Source: an uncultured Bacteroidales bacterium
GTDB taxonomy: Bacteria > Bacteroidota > Bacteroidia > Bacteroidales > Bacteroidaceae
Assembly: GCA_902798615.1 (NCBI GenBank)
Contig: CADBXL010000047.1
Coordinates: forward strand, 1 to 56,960
Direction of reading: 5' to 3'
DNA length: 56,960 bases
Under the pieces are notes generated by a model. That model saw only the letters and a program-made list of their open reading frames with translations, had not been told where the DNA came from and ran no database searches. The position numbers and the translations under genes were made by a program. Numbering within the stretch: position 1 is the stretch's first letter; every line of letters starts with the position of its first letter. This document shows, in pieces, positions 1 through 8,306 of the stretch.

Positions 1-2
1 CA

Positions 3-293
3 CTCGATAAGGATTACACCATCTGTAACACCACATCACAGTATGGATTCTGGGATACTTATCAGGGTGGTAAGGATGCTATGGAAGCTAAGACTGGTGG
101 TCGCGCTCTGACTGGCGACAACAGCGTGAACGCATGGGAGTTGAAGGCCTACAGCGGTGAATTCGGCAAGGGTGGCATCATCTGCCTCGGCTCAGGTCTC
201 TACGACTGGAACTCTCCTACTCCTTTCGAATCGAACTATCACGATAACATGGGCAAGATCATGCTCAACGCATTCGACTATCTCACAAAATAA
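3..293 (+). CDS. C-terminal end of a DUF4960-like fructan-locus surface protein (partial)
   Basis: The frame is open from the first bases of the window to the TAA at 291-293, so this is the last 96 residues of a longer protein whose start lies outside. The visible part is rich in Gly, Tyr and Trp (for example [13 protein letters not shown]) and ends in a helix-like [16 protein letters not shown]. It resembles the C-terminus of DUF4960 proteins, which in Bacteroides levan loci occupy the surface-glycan-binding position after SusCD. That match is from memory of the family and is moderate. The GH32 lipoprotein gene follows 36 bases later on the same strand, so the two are probably co-transcribed and SusC/SusD would be expected just upstream of the window. 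Confidence 0.55.
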   Translation, partial: LDKDYTICNTTSQYGFWDTYQGGKDAMEAKTGGRALTGDNSVNAWELKAYSGEFGKGGIICLGSGLYDWNSPTPFESNYHDNMGKIMLNAFDYLTK

Positions 294-329
294 AACAACG
301 AATTTCACGAATTAAACGAATTGAAGATT

Positions 330-1928
330 ATGAAGACAATGTTATTTAATATAATCTGTGGAATCTGCGTAATCTGTGGTTTCACATCATGCAGCGACGA
401 CGAGTTCAGCGGCGATCCCGCTAAGGACTGGGCTGGCACCACTACCTTCTTCGCTTCTACTGATGCACAGGGCTTCGGCACCTACTACATGCCCTCAGTA
501 GGCCGCGTCGGCGACCCCATGCCTTTCTACGATCAGAAGGCTGGCGACTTCAAGGTGCTCTACCTTCAGGAGTTCACCAACAACTTGAGTCATCGTTTCC
601 ATCCCATCTGGGGCGTATCGACCAAGGACGGTGCCAACTATGAGTCCCTCGGCGAGGTGCTGCCCTACGGCTCCAACGACTATCAGCAGGATGCTGCACT
701 TGGTACGGGCTGCGCCTACGAGAAGGATGGTACCTATTATATCTATTACACGGGCCACAACGGCAACTGCAAGAACCGCGAGGTGGTGATGCGTGCAATA
801 TCTACCGACTTCAAGACCTGGACAAAGGATGAACTCTGGGCACTCAACGGCCCCGACTACGGCTATTCTGGTAACGACTTCCGTGACCCACAGATTTTCG
901 TCGCCGACGACAACCTCTACCACATGGTCATCGCCACCTATCCCAACGGTGGTGGCGACCCCTGCTTCGCCGAGTTCAAGAGCAGCGACCTGAAGTCTTG
1001 GGAGCACGTGGGCCGCTTCAAGATGATCTGGGACCGTATGCTCGAGTGTCCTGACATCTTCAAGATGGGCGATTACTGGTACCTCGTCTATAGCGAGAGT
1101 TTCAAGGCCAGCTGGAGCCGCAAAGTGAAGTATATGATGGCCTGCACCTACGACGAGCTGAAAGCCTGCTTCAACGACGGACCGAAATGGCCTGCCGATG
1201 GTCACGAGGGTGTCCTCGACAGCCGCGCCTTCTATGCCGGCAAGACCGCCTCGAACGGTAGCGATCGCTTCATCTGGGGCTGGTGCCCCTTCCGCTCTGG
1301 TGCTGACATCCATGAGAAGAACATCAACGTTGGCGCTGGTGACGGCAATGAACCCAACTGGTCGGGTGCGCTGGTCTGCCACAAGATTATCCAACACAAT
1401 GACGGTACGCTGACCTTGGGCGCAGTACCTGCTATGGCCTCGAAATACAATCAGGCTGTTAGTACTAATGTCATGGGGTCGAACGGCTATAACGGCGGTA
1501 CGCTCTCTGGCGACGGCGCATATGTGCTCTACAACCGTCTCGCTACGGCCAACCATATCTCGTTCACCGTCAAGACCTCCAACATCTGGGACAAGTTTGG
1601 CATCTCCTTCGTCCGTAGCACCGATGCGAAGAAGTACTATACCATCGTTGTCAACCCCGAGGACGATAACCACCGCAAGCTCAACTTCGAGCAGGAGGGT
1701 GAAGAAGGCAAGGGCTTCATCGAGGCCGCCGATGGCTATTGGTTTGAGCGTCCTGCTGACAACACCTACAACATCGACATCTACACCGACAACAGCGTCC
1801 TGACACTCTATATCAACGACATTTGCGCCTATACCCAGCGCATCTACGGCATCAACAAGAATTGCTGGAGCATCAACAACTACGGCGGCTCTGTTACCGT
1901 CAGCGACGTGAAAGTCAGCCAGCAGTAA
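330..1928 (+). CDS. Surface-exposed GH32 lipoprotein (endo-fructanase/levanase-like)
   Basis: Glycoside hydrolase family 32, hydrolysing fructans. The three GH32 acidic residues are visible: the nucleophile region is GDPMPFYD (Asp62) rather than the usual WMNDPNG, the transition-state Asp186 lies in FRDP, and the acid/base Glu239 is in ECPD. A C-terminal beta-sandwich follows from about residue 350. The start is the ATG at 330; an upstream TTG at 321 is possible but less likely. The signal peptide ends in a lipobox with Cys21, and the next residues SDDE resemble the Bacteroidetes lipoprotein export signal, so a cell-surface location is inferred. The divergent nucleophile motif resembles endo-acting levanases of Bacteroides fructan loci; substrate (levan or inulin) cannot be told from sequence alone. 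Confidence 0.85.
   Translation: MKTMLFNIICGICVICGFTSCSDDEFSGDPAKDWAGTTTFFASTDAQGFGTYYMPSVGRVGDPMPFYDQKAGDFKVLYLQEFTNNLSHRFHPIWGVSTKDGANYESLGEVLPYGSNDYQQDAALGTGCAYEKDGTYYIYYTGHNGNCKNREVVMRAISTDFKTWTKDELWALNGPDYGYSGNDFRDPQIFVADDNLYHMVIATYPNGGGDPCFAEFKSSDLKSWEHVGRFKMIWDRMLECPDIFKMGDYWYLVYSESFKASWSRKVKYMMACTYDELKACFNDGPKWPADGHEGVLDSRAFYAGKTASNGSDRFIWGWCPFRSGADIHEKNINVGAGDGNEPNWSGALVCHKIIQHNDGTLTLGAVPAMASKYNQAVSTNVMGSNGYNGGTLSGDGAYVLYNRLATANHISFTVKTSNIWDKFGISFVRSTDAKKYYTIVVNPEDDNHRKLNFEQEGEEGKGFIEAADGYWFERPADNTYNIDIYTDNSVLTLYINDICAYTQRIYGINKNCWSINNYGGSVTVSDVKVSQQ
353..379 (+). repeat. Three tandem 9-bp units inside a signal peptide
   Basis: Three nonamers AATCTGTGG, AATCTGCGT and AATCTGTGG stand end to end and encode the hydrophobic core of the GH32 lipoprotein signal peptide as Ile-Cys-Gly/Val repeats. 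The same word style (ATCTGTG runs) also appears in non-coding DNA at 49150-49215. Confidence 0.7.
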
Positions 1929-1968
1929 TTGCGGTTTTTATGAATAATCGTTCAATGTAGCAGAATAA

Positions 1969-2043
1969 TGTTACATTGAACGATTTCTCTTATCCTATGT
2001 AACATATTTTATTATCTGGTTGGCCAGTTTGCTGTAATTTTGC
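1969..2043 (+). promoter_or_regulatory. Promoter with palindromic operator-like element, copy 1
   Basis: A perfect -7 box TAATTTTGC lies at 2035-2043, 41 bases before the secreted-protein start. Upstream are TGTTACA at 1969-1975 and its inverted partner TGTAACA at 1998-2004, with ACGATT at 1980-1985 between them. The same parts recur with identical spacing before the next gene (3028-3102). The left part also forms a perfect 14-bp inverted repeat (AATCGTTCAATGTA at 1946-1959 with 1972-1985) that could terminate the preceding transcript, but it is followed by TCTCTT and not by a clean T run. Confidence 0.6.
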
Positions 2044-2083
2044 ACTCAGAAAATTTCAAGAGTCTAATCCTTTAAACAAAAAA

Positions 2084-2959
2084 ATGATGAAGAAAGTATT
2101 TTTACTCCTTTGCCTTTTGGCAACAACCACCATTGCTACGGCCACTGATCTTTGGGAAGGTACGCACGCAGTAGATTGGTCAAACACGTTGACTATCGAG
2201 GCTGCTAAGTTTGCAGACGCTCAGGTAGGACAGAAAATCGTCGTTGAATTCAAAGATGCCACGGGAGAAGTTATTGAACTGCACTCGAACGGCGGCATGC
2301 TGCCAGGCACACGCTACGCCCACTTTCTCTATGCCGACCAGCACGAAATGGAAGTGTTCATCACCCCGGGAATGCTTGCTTGTCTGAAGGAGCACGGAAT
2401 GGAGATTTGCGGCAAGGGCTTTACCGCTACCAAGGTATGGTATGGCGACGGCAAGGACAATGTCGATGGGAACACAGTATGGACAGGCTACTTCTGGATG
2501 GACGAATGGAGTACGTTAGAGGTGGCCAAGACCTCATTCGATGGTATCAACTGGAGCGACTACAAGGCTATCCGCTTCTATTCGGAGGCTAACCGCACGG
2601 ATTATGTCATCAATGTGCTTACCAAGTGGGGGGATGGCGGCAAGTTGGGTGATCAGACGACGATGACCATGACTAACGAGTATGTCGAACTCAGCCTTGA
2701 GGGCATTGATATGACTGCAAAGCTGGCTGACGTTGACAGGCTCATGGTTCAGTGCAACAAGGAAGGCGGCAATCCCTTCAACTTCACAGCCATCGTGCTC
2801 GTCAAGAAAGAAACCACGGGTGTCAGCGCTACGCTAATGGATAGTGAGAAAGTGGATGGTAAAGCTTATAACCTCGCTGGGCAGCACGTAGATAGTCCCA
2901 GCAAGGGCCTGTATATCGTCAACGGGAAAAAGGTTTTGGTTAAAAAGAATAGATATTGA
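2084..2959 (+). CDS. Secreted protein with two beta-sandwich-like modules and a shared C-terminal tail
   Basis: I do not recognise a named family. Residues 1-20 are a signal peptide ending near ATA. Two similar segments begin at LWEGTHAVDW (about 23) and VWTGYFWMDEW (about 127), each followed by alternating hydrophobic strands, suggesting a duplicated jelly-roll, possibly carbohydrate-binding. The last 30 residues (YNLAGQHV...KGLYIVNGKKVLVK) match tails of three other secreted proteins in this window (ends at 20648, 43957, 44853). The gene sits between two GH32 genes in the fructan locus and has its own promoter carrying the same element as the next GH32 gene, so a role in binding or degrading fructan is inferred. 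The start is the ATG at 2084; ATG 2087 is equally possible. Confidence 0.6.
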   Translation: MMKKVFLLLCLLATTTIATATDLWEGTHAVDWSNTLTIEAAKFADAQVGQKIVVEFKDATGEVIELHSNGGMLPGTRYAHFLYADQHEMEVFITPGMLACLKEHGMEICGKGFTATKVWYGDGKDNVDGNTVWTGYFWMDEWSTLEVAKTSFDGINWSDYKAIRFYSEANRTDYVINVLTKWGDGGKLGDQTTMTMTNEYVELSLEGIDMTAKLADVDRLMVQCNKEGGNPFNFTAIVLVKKETTGVSATLMDSEKVDGKAYNLAGQHVDSPSKGLYIVNGKKVLVKKNRY

Positions 2960-3027
2960 TTCATTATTGGTATTTAGTTAGTTGGTAAGGAAAAGATTGC
3001 TTTTCAGGATAACATTTATAAAAGAAT

Positions 3028-3102
3028 TGTTACAACGAACGATTATTTATAGCAAATGTAACAGAAATGATAGCGTTTTAGCGAGAAATCCTGTATCTTT
3101 AC
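3028..3102 (+). promoter_or_regulatory. Promoter with palindromic operator-like element, copy 2
   Basis: A -7-like box TATCTTTAC lies at 3094-3102. TGTTACA is at 3028-3034, ACGATT at 3039-3044 and TGTAACA at 3057-3063. Every spacing equals that of copy 1: 50 bases from the end of ACGATT to the first base of the -7 box and 31 from the end of TGTAACA. The 17-base left part differs from copy 1 at two positions. The position just upstream of the core promoter fits an activator site, for example a hybrid two-component regulator that senses fructose. Confidence 0.6.
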
Positions 3103-3128
3103 AGCAGAATATTAATAACTAAAAACAA

Positions 3129-4832
3129 ATGAACATGATGAAAAGATGTTTAATGACACTGACAGCAGTCATGACGCTGACAATGGCCAAGGCTCAGACG
3201 GTGATACCTCAGGCTTGTGAGCAGAGCATCGTGACGCCGAAGAACACTGGACGCTATCTGTGGCTGCCCATCCAGGAGTCAGCTCCTGAAGGGAAGGTGC
3301 AGGTTATCGTGAACGGTATGTTGCTGATGGAGCAGAACGTACGTATGGCTCGTGAGCAGGTGGACTATTATGTAGCACTCGACTTGCAGCCGTATCATGG
3401 CAAGGAGGCACTGCGAATCTGCGTGCAGAATGTGCCGACGGGAAGCGTGTGCTTCAAGAAGCTGGTACAGAACGATGATGCGGACTATGCGCTGATTGAT
3501 GAGAAGTTTCGCCCGCTGTACCACCATACGCCCAAGCGCGGATGGATGAATGACCCTAATGGGATGTTTTATAAAGACGGTACCTGGAATCTGTACTATC
3601 AGTACAACCCCTACGGTTCTATGTGGGGTAATATGCACTGGGCCCACTCCACCTCTACCGACCTCATCCATTGGAAGGATGAGGGCGTGGCACTGACTCC
3701 CGACGTGTGGGGGACGATGTTCAGCGGATCATGTGTGGTAGATCGGGGCAACGTTGTCGCTATGTACACTGCCAGCCGTCCCACTCCCTTTGGCGGTGAC
3801 GTGCAGGCGCAGTGTATAGCCTTCTCGAATGATGGCGGTAAGACGTTTACGAAGTATGAGGGAAACCCCGTGCTGACTGCCGAAGACAAGGACTTCCGCG
3901 ACCCTCGTCCGTTCTGGAACGAGGACGTCAAGGCCTGGAACCTCATCCTCGCAGTGGGACAGGAGATGCGAATCTACTCATCACCAGATTTGAAGACATG
4001 GAAGTACGAGTCGTCTTTCGGTAAGGAGTATGGCAACCACGGCGGCGTATGGGAGTGCCCCGACCTCTTCCCTCTTACCCAAACAACCAAACAACCAAAC
4101 GACCAAACGACCAAAAAGTGGGTGCTGCTGTGCAACATCAACCCCGGCGGTCCCTTTGGCGGCTCGGCCACGCAGTATTTCGTCGGCCAGTTCGACGGCC
4201 ATAAGTTCACCTGCGAGTCGATGCCGAAGGTGACGAAGTGGCTGGACTACGGCAAGGACCACTATGCCACCGTCTCGTTCTACAATGCTCCCGACAACCG
4301 CCACACCGTGCTGGCGTGGATGTCGAACTGGCAGTATGCCAACCAGGTGCCCACGAAGCAGTTCCGCTCGGCCAACAGCATTCCCCGCGACCTCGGCCTG
4401 TTCACCTGCGGCGAGGAGACCTACGTCAGCGTGGTGCCCTCGAAGGAGATGCTGGCCGTGCGCGGTGCCAAGGCGAAGAAGCCCAAGGAGGCCTGCGAAA
4501 TCCTGGTCGACGTGAAGGGACAGGCAGAGATCGTGCTGTCGAACGCCAAGGGCGAGCAGGTCATCATGAAATACGATACAGCCAAGCAGACGTTCTGCAT
4601 GGACCGCACGAAGAGCGGCGACGTGAGCTTCAGCGAGGCCTTCCCCTGCGTCACCACAGCTCCCACCTACGGCCAGATCAAGCAGCTGCGCCTGTTCATC
4701 GACCGCTGCTCCATCGAGGCTTTCGATGCCGACGGCAAGATGGCCATGACCAACCTAGTGTTCCCCTCGGAACCCTATAATAATATTAAGGTGAAGGGCG
4801 GAAAAGTAACTATTTACGAAATCAAATACTAA
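3129..4832 (+). CDS. Periplasmic GH32 fructan hydrolase (exo-inulinase/levanase-like)
   Basis: GH32 enzyme that releases fructose from fructo-oligosaccharides. Catalytic motifs are intact: WMNDPNG at 139-145 with nucleophile Asp142, RDP with Asp258, and ECPD with acid/base Glu309. A small domain of about 110 residues precedes the five-blade propeller and a C-terminal beta-sandwich follows. The signal peptide ends AKA-Q at about residue 22 with no lipobox Cys, so the product should be periplasmic. Residues 317-330 (TQTTKQPNDQTTKK) are a low-complexity insert just after the acid/base motif, encoded by an 8-bp tandem repeat whose unit is not a multiple of three. The MFS importer starts 6 bases after the stop, so the two are one transcript. 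Confidence 0.9.
   Translation: MNMMKRCLMTLTAVMTLTMAKAQTVIPQACEQSIVTPKNTGRYLWLPIQESAPEGKVQVIVNGMLLMEQNVRMAREQVDYYVALDLQPYHGKEALRICVQNVPTGSVCFKKLVQNDDADYALIDEKFRPLYHHTPKRGWMNDPNGMFYKDGTWNLYYQYNPYGSMWGNMHWAHSTSTDLIHWKDEGVALTPDVWGTMFSGSCVVDRGNVVAMYTASRPTPFGGDVQAQCIAFSNDGGKTFTKYEGNPVLTAEDKDFRDPRPFWNEDVKAWNLILAVGQEMRIYSSPDLKTWKYESSFGKEYGNHGGVWECPDLFPLTQTTKQPNDQTTKKWVLLCNINPGGPFGGSATQYFVGQFDGHKFTCESMPKVTKWLDYGKDHYATVSFYNAPDNRHTVLAWMSNWQYANQVPTKQFRSANSIPRDLGLFTCGEETYVSVVPSKEMLAVRGAKAKKPKEACEILVDVKGQAEIVLSNAKGEQVIMKYDTAKQTFCMDRTKSGDVSFSEAFPCVTTAPTYGQIKQLRLFIDRCSIEAFDADGKMAMTNLVFPSEPYNNIKVKGGKVTIYEIKY
4081..4112 (+). repeat. 8-bp tandem repeat (AAACRACC x4) inside GH32 gene
   Basis: Four contiguous copies of AAACAACC/AAACGACC lie in the coding region. 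Because the unit is 8 bp, gain or loss of one copy would shift the frame downstream of the catalytic core. Confidence 0.8.
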
Positions 4833-4838
4833 AACAAT

Positions 4839-5999
4839 ATGGGCAATCAAAACAAATCCATTTATCTGATTCCTGTGATGCTCTGCTTCTTCTGCATGGG
4901 CTTCGTGGATCTGGTGGGCATCGCCTCCAACTATGTGAAGGAAGATCTGGGGCTAACGGACTCTGTAGCCAACGTGTTCCCCTCGCTCGTGTTCTTCTGG
5001 TTCCTTATCTTCAGTGTGCCCACGGGTATGCTGATGAATAAGATCGGTCGTAAAAAGACCGTGCTGCTCTCGCTCATCGTCACCGTTGTGTCGCTGTTCA
5101 TCCCGCTGTTTGGCGAGAACTTCGGCGTAATGCTCGTAGCCTTCTCGCTGCTCGGAATCGGCAACGCCCTGATGCAGACCTCGCTCAACCCGCTGGTGTC
5201 GACCGTGATGGGTGGCGGCAACCTTGCCTCGACGCTCACCTTCGGACAGTTCATCAAGGCCATCGCCTCGTTCTCGGCGCCTTATCTGGCTATGTGGGGT
5301 GCCACGATGGTCATCCCTGAGTTCGGGCTAAACTGGCGCGTGCTCTTTGGCATCTTCTTTGTCGTAGGCATACTCTCCACGATACTGCTCTTTGTGACAC
5401 CCATTGAGGAGCCGCCAGTGGAGGGCAAACCGTCAACCTTTGTGGAGTGCTTCAAGCTGTTGGGCACGCCCATCGTACTGCTGTCGTTCCTTGGCATTAT
5501 GTGCCATGTGGGTATCGACGTGGGCACGAACACTACCGCTCCGAAAATCCTGATGGAGCGACTGGGCATGACTCTCAATGAGGCCGCCTTTGCCACCTCG
5601 CTCTACTTCATCTTCCGTACCATAGGCTGTCTGACGGGCTCATTCTTCCTGCGTGTGCTGAAGATGCGTACATTCTTCATCATCTCCGTCTGTATGATGG
5701 CCCTGTCAATGTGCGGCCTGTTTGTGGGTACGGAGAAGTGGATGCTCTATGCTGCCATCGCCCTTGTAGGCTACGGCAATTCTAACGTCTTCTCCATGTG
5801 CTTCGCCACCGCCCTCGAGTCGATGCCTGAGAAGCAGAACGAGGTATCGGGCCTGATGATTATGGGCCTTTTCGGCGGCACCATCTTCCCGCTCTTCATG
5901 GGCCTTTTAAGCGACGCAATGGGACAGGCCGGTGCCGTATTGGTGATGGCTGTGGGTGTCATCTATCTCTTTACGTATATCAAACAATGTTCTCGATAA
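4839..5999 (+). CDS. Sugar MFS transporter (FucP-like, fructose importer)
   Basis: Major facilitator superfamily proton:sugar symporter of the FucP/GluP type, inner membrane, about 12 hydrophobic segments over 386 residues. The inter-helix motif NKIGRKK at about residues 67-73 is the characteristic MFS loop 2-3 signature, and the N-terminus has the family pattern LCFFCMGFVDLVGIASNYV. It lies 6 bases after the GH32 gene and is followed by the fructokinase gene. This order (GH32, MFS, kinase) matches known Bacteroides fructan loci, where the transporter carries free fructose, so fructose is the likely substrate. The C-terminus is short and ends YIKQCSR but the last helix appears complete. Confidence 0.85.
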   Translation: MGNQNKSIYLIPVMLCFFCMGFVDLVGIASNYVKEDLGLTDSVANVFPSLVFFWFLIFSVPTGMLMNKIGRKKTVLLSLIVTVVSLFIPLFGENFGVMLVAFSLLGIGNALMQTSLNPLVSTVMGGGNLASTLTFGQFIKAIASFSAPYLAMWGATMVIPEFGLNWRVLFGIFFVVGILSTILLFVTPIEEPPVEGKPSTFVECFKLLGTPIVLLSFLGIMCHVGIDVGTNTTAPKILMERLGMTLNEAAFATSLYFIFRTIGCLTGSFFLRVLKMRTFFIISVCMMALSMCGLFVGTEKWMLYAAIALVGYGNSNVFSMCFATALESMPEKQNEVSGLMIMGLFGGTIFPLFMGLLSDAMGQAGAVLVMAVGVIYLFTYIKQCSR

Positions 6000-6081
6000 G
6001 TCATGCACAGAGCCGAACTTGTTCGGACTATGTCATGGCGAGAGAACAAAAAACGAAGTTTAATTAAAAACCGCATAGAAT

Positions 6082-6940
6082 ATGAACAAACGTTATGTAG
6101 TAGGACTCGGAGAAGTCCTGTGGGATGTACTTCCTGAAGGTAAGAAACTGGGTGGCGCACCCGCTAACTTCGCCTATCATGCCGGGCAGTTCTTAGGCAT
6201 GAACAACACCATAGCCGTTAGTGCTCTCGGCGAGGATAAACTGGCTGACGAGACCATCGAGGCCTTGCGTGAGCACGGCTTGAACGACCTGCTGCCCCGC
6301 GTTCCCTATCCGACAGGTACCGTGCAGGTGCAGCTCGACGAGCAGGGTATCCCCACGTACGACATCAAGGAAAACGTGGCTTGGGACAACATCCCCTTCG
6401 ACGACGACATCGCCGAGATTGCCCGCAACTGCCGCGCCGTTTGCTTCGGCTCATTAGCTCAGCGCAACGTGGTCAGTCGCGAGACCATCCAGAAGTTTCT
6501 TGATGCCACACCCGCCGACTGCCTGAAGATCTTCGACATCAACCTTCGCCAGCAGTTCTATACGCAGGAGATTCTGCGCGAGTCGTTCCAGCGTTGCAAT
6601 ATCTTGAAGATTAATGATGAGGAACTGGTGCTTATCGGCCGTATGTTTGGCTATCCCGGTCTTGACATCGAGAACAAGCAACCTCGACATGCTCGTTCTC
6701 ACCTGTGGCACTAACGGCAGTTACGTATTCACTCCTGGTCACGTATCCTTCCAGGAAACGCCTAAGGTCAAAGTGGCCGACACTGTAGGAGCTGGAGACT
6801 CTTTCACCGGCTCGTTCGTGGGCAGCATCCTCAACGGCAAGTCCGTGCCTGAGGCCCATCGTACCGCCGTTCAGGTCTCCGCCTACGTCTGCACACAGAA
6901 TGGAGCCATGCCAACCTATCCAGAAGAACTACTGAAATAA
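6082..6940 (+). pseudogene. Fructokinase (PfkB family) broken by an internal deletion and frameshift
   Basis: The product would phosphorylate fructose. The 5' frame (6082-6714) encodes MNKRYVVGLGEVLWDVLPEG...GGAPANFAYH and runs through KINDEEL to GYPGLDIENK; it then leaves frame and stops at 6712. The matching 3' half continues one base later, from about 6680 to 6940, as NLDMLVLTCG...DTVGAGDSF, which holds the PfkB catalytic GAGD. Compared with my recollection of intact homologues about eight residues (consensus near CWxLLAKY) are missing at 6678-6680, consistent with loss of 23 nt. As read, no protein would contain both substrate-binding and catalytic halves. The rest of the locus looks intact, so this may be a sequencing or assembly error as well as a true pseudogene. 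Confidence 0.8.
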
Positions 6941-6958
6941 AGCAATCCTATTTCATTC

Positions 6959-6996
6959 AACGCCAGAACACATACCATGTTTGTTCTGGCGTTTTT
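6959..6996 (+). terminator. Rho-independent terminator after fructokinase
   Basis: The 12-base arms AACGCCAGAACA (6959-6970) and TGTTCTGGCGTT (6982-6993) pair perfectly and are followed by TTT, ending the fructan locus transcript. Confidence 0.85.
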
Positions 6997-7112
6997 AGTG
7001 CAATTGTTGTAGCCTATTAAACGTACGCACCCTTTTAATGAAGGTTAAATTCGTTAAATCTGCTCCCGTTTTTGCACATTTCAAATTCGTCAATTCACTT
7101 TTCTACCATTTA

Positions 7113-8124
7113 ATGAGGAAGTTGCTGATTATCAACGCTTAATACATTCAATAATTGCACAAGTCTCACCTCTGTCATAATCCCCGACTCGGTTACGAGT
7201 ATTGGTGAACAAGCTTTCTCTCGTTGCTCAGCTTTTACCTCAATCAAAATCCCTGACTCCGTAAAGAGTATTGGAGATGGAGCATTCTTATGGTGTAAAG
7301 CTCTCACATCAATCACAATTCCAGACTCTGTTACGAGTATTGGAAATGAAACGTTCTTTCGTTGCTCAAGTCTCCCCTCAATCACAATCCCTAACTCCGT
7401 GACAAGAATTGAAGATACTGTTTTCGCTGGTTGCTCTGGTCTCACCTCTATCACAATTCCGAACTCCGTGACAAGTATTGGAAGTATTGCTTTCCGTGAT
7501 TGCTCAGTGCTCGAATCAATCACAATCCCTAACTCTGTGACAAGTATTGAACGTTATGCTTTTTCTGATTGCTCTGGTCTCACCTCAATAATAGTAGAAG
7601 AAGGAAACGCAAAATATGACAGCAGAGACAATTGTAATGCCATAATAGAAACGAAATCCAATACTTTGATTGCAGGATGTAAGAATGCCGTTATCCCCAA
7701 TACTGTGACGAGTATTGGACATGGGGCTTTCGATGGTTGTGATAGTCTCACCACAATCACTATCCCCAACTCTGTGACGAGTATTGGAGAAGGTGCTTTC
7801 AAAGGTTGTGAAAGTCTCACTTCTGTCACTATCCCTAACTCTGTGACGAGTATTGGAGATTATGCTTTCTATGATTGCTCAGTGCTCGAATCAATCACAA
7901 TCCCTAACTCTGTGACGAGTATTGGAGAAGGTGTTTTTTTTAATTGTTATGCTCTCACCTCAATAACTTTTGAAGGAAGCACGCCTCCGAGATTTGAGGA
8001 AGATGTTTTTAAGGACGTCAATAAATCTATCCCTGTATATGTTCCGGCTAATAGCATAGAGGCATACAAGAAAGCATTAGGAGATTATTTCCCTGAGACA
8101 TCTATACGAGCATTACAACATTAA
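7113..8124 (+). pseudogene. BspA-type leucine-rich repeat (LRR_5) protein with damaged 5' end
   Basis: From 7129 to the TAA at 8122-8124 one frame encodes back-to-back LRR_5 repeats of about 23 residues with the consensus [17 protein letters not shown], interrupted at about 7590-7690 by the BspA-typical [11 protein letters not shown] segment, and closed by a capping region ([13 protein letters not shown]...[11 protein letters not shown]). There is no start codon with a signal peptide in this frame: a TGA at 7126-7128 blocks it. A short overlapping frame beginning ATG at 7113 reads MRKLLIIN before stopping, which looks like the start of a signal peptide. I infer a deletion or frameshift that removed the end of the signal peptide and N-terminal region. 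Internal GTG codons (for example 7399) are unlikely starts. Intact relatives are surface or secreted proteins; two lie at 42710-44853. Confidence 0.7.
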
Positions 8125-8222
8125 TGATTATAGCAAGACTATAACTTTGTGTCTTTGCGTCTCTGCGTTTGGTAAAAAACAAAATTTTCTTGCAAAAAGC
8201 ATAGATTTTCAAAATAATTATG

Positions 8223-8231
8223 TATATTTGC
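8223..8231 (+). promoter_or_regulatory. TATATTTGC promoter upstream of the RAYT element
   Basis: A perfect TAnnTTTGC -7 box. The next complete gene is the nucleoside kinase at 9030, so this is probably its original promoter, now about 800 bases away because the RAYT element sits in between. Confidence 0.55.
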
Positions 8232-8306
8232 AACCTGCGAGCAGATTAATTCCGTATCGAGGAGTGTGAAGGAGGTAATTACTTGCATTCCTTGATGGGA
8301 TTAGGT

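Noticed and set aside
495-1673. Long open frame on the minus strand opposite the GH32 lipoprotein gene
   Set aside because: It is a by-product of the C/G-rich third codon positions of the real gene; it has no signal peptide, family motif or promoter.
4238-4780. Second long plus-strand frame inside the periplasmic GH32 gene
   Set aside because: Arg/Gly/Gln-rich out-of-frame translation of a GC-rich coding region; no start context and no motifs.
6012-6025. Terminator at CCGAAC-TT-GTTCGG after the MFS gene
   Set aside because: The loop is too small and no T run follows; the fructokinase frame continues the same transcript.
7110-7523. Minus-strand frame opposite the BspA-type repeats
   Set aside because: Its repeated ILVTE/IVIEVR words are the complement of the LRR repeats and not an independent protein.
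7399-8124. A 241-residue BspA-like gene starting at GTG 7399
   Set aside because: The repeats continue in frame upstream to 7129, so this GTG is an internal Val codon; the locus is better described as a 5'-damaged gene.
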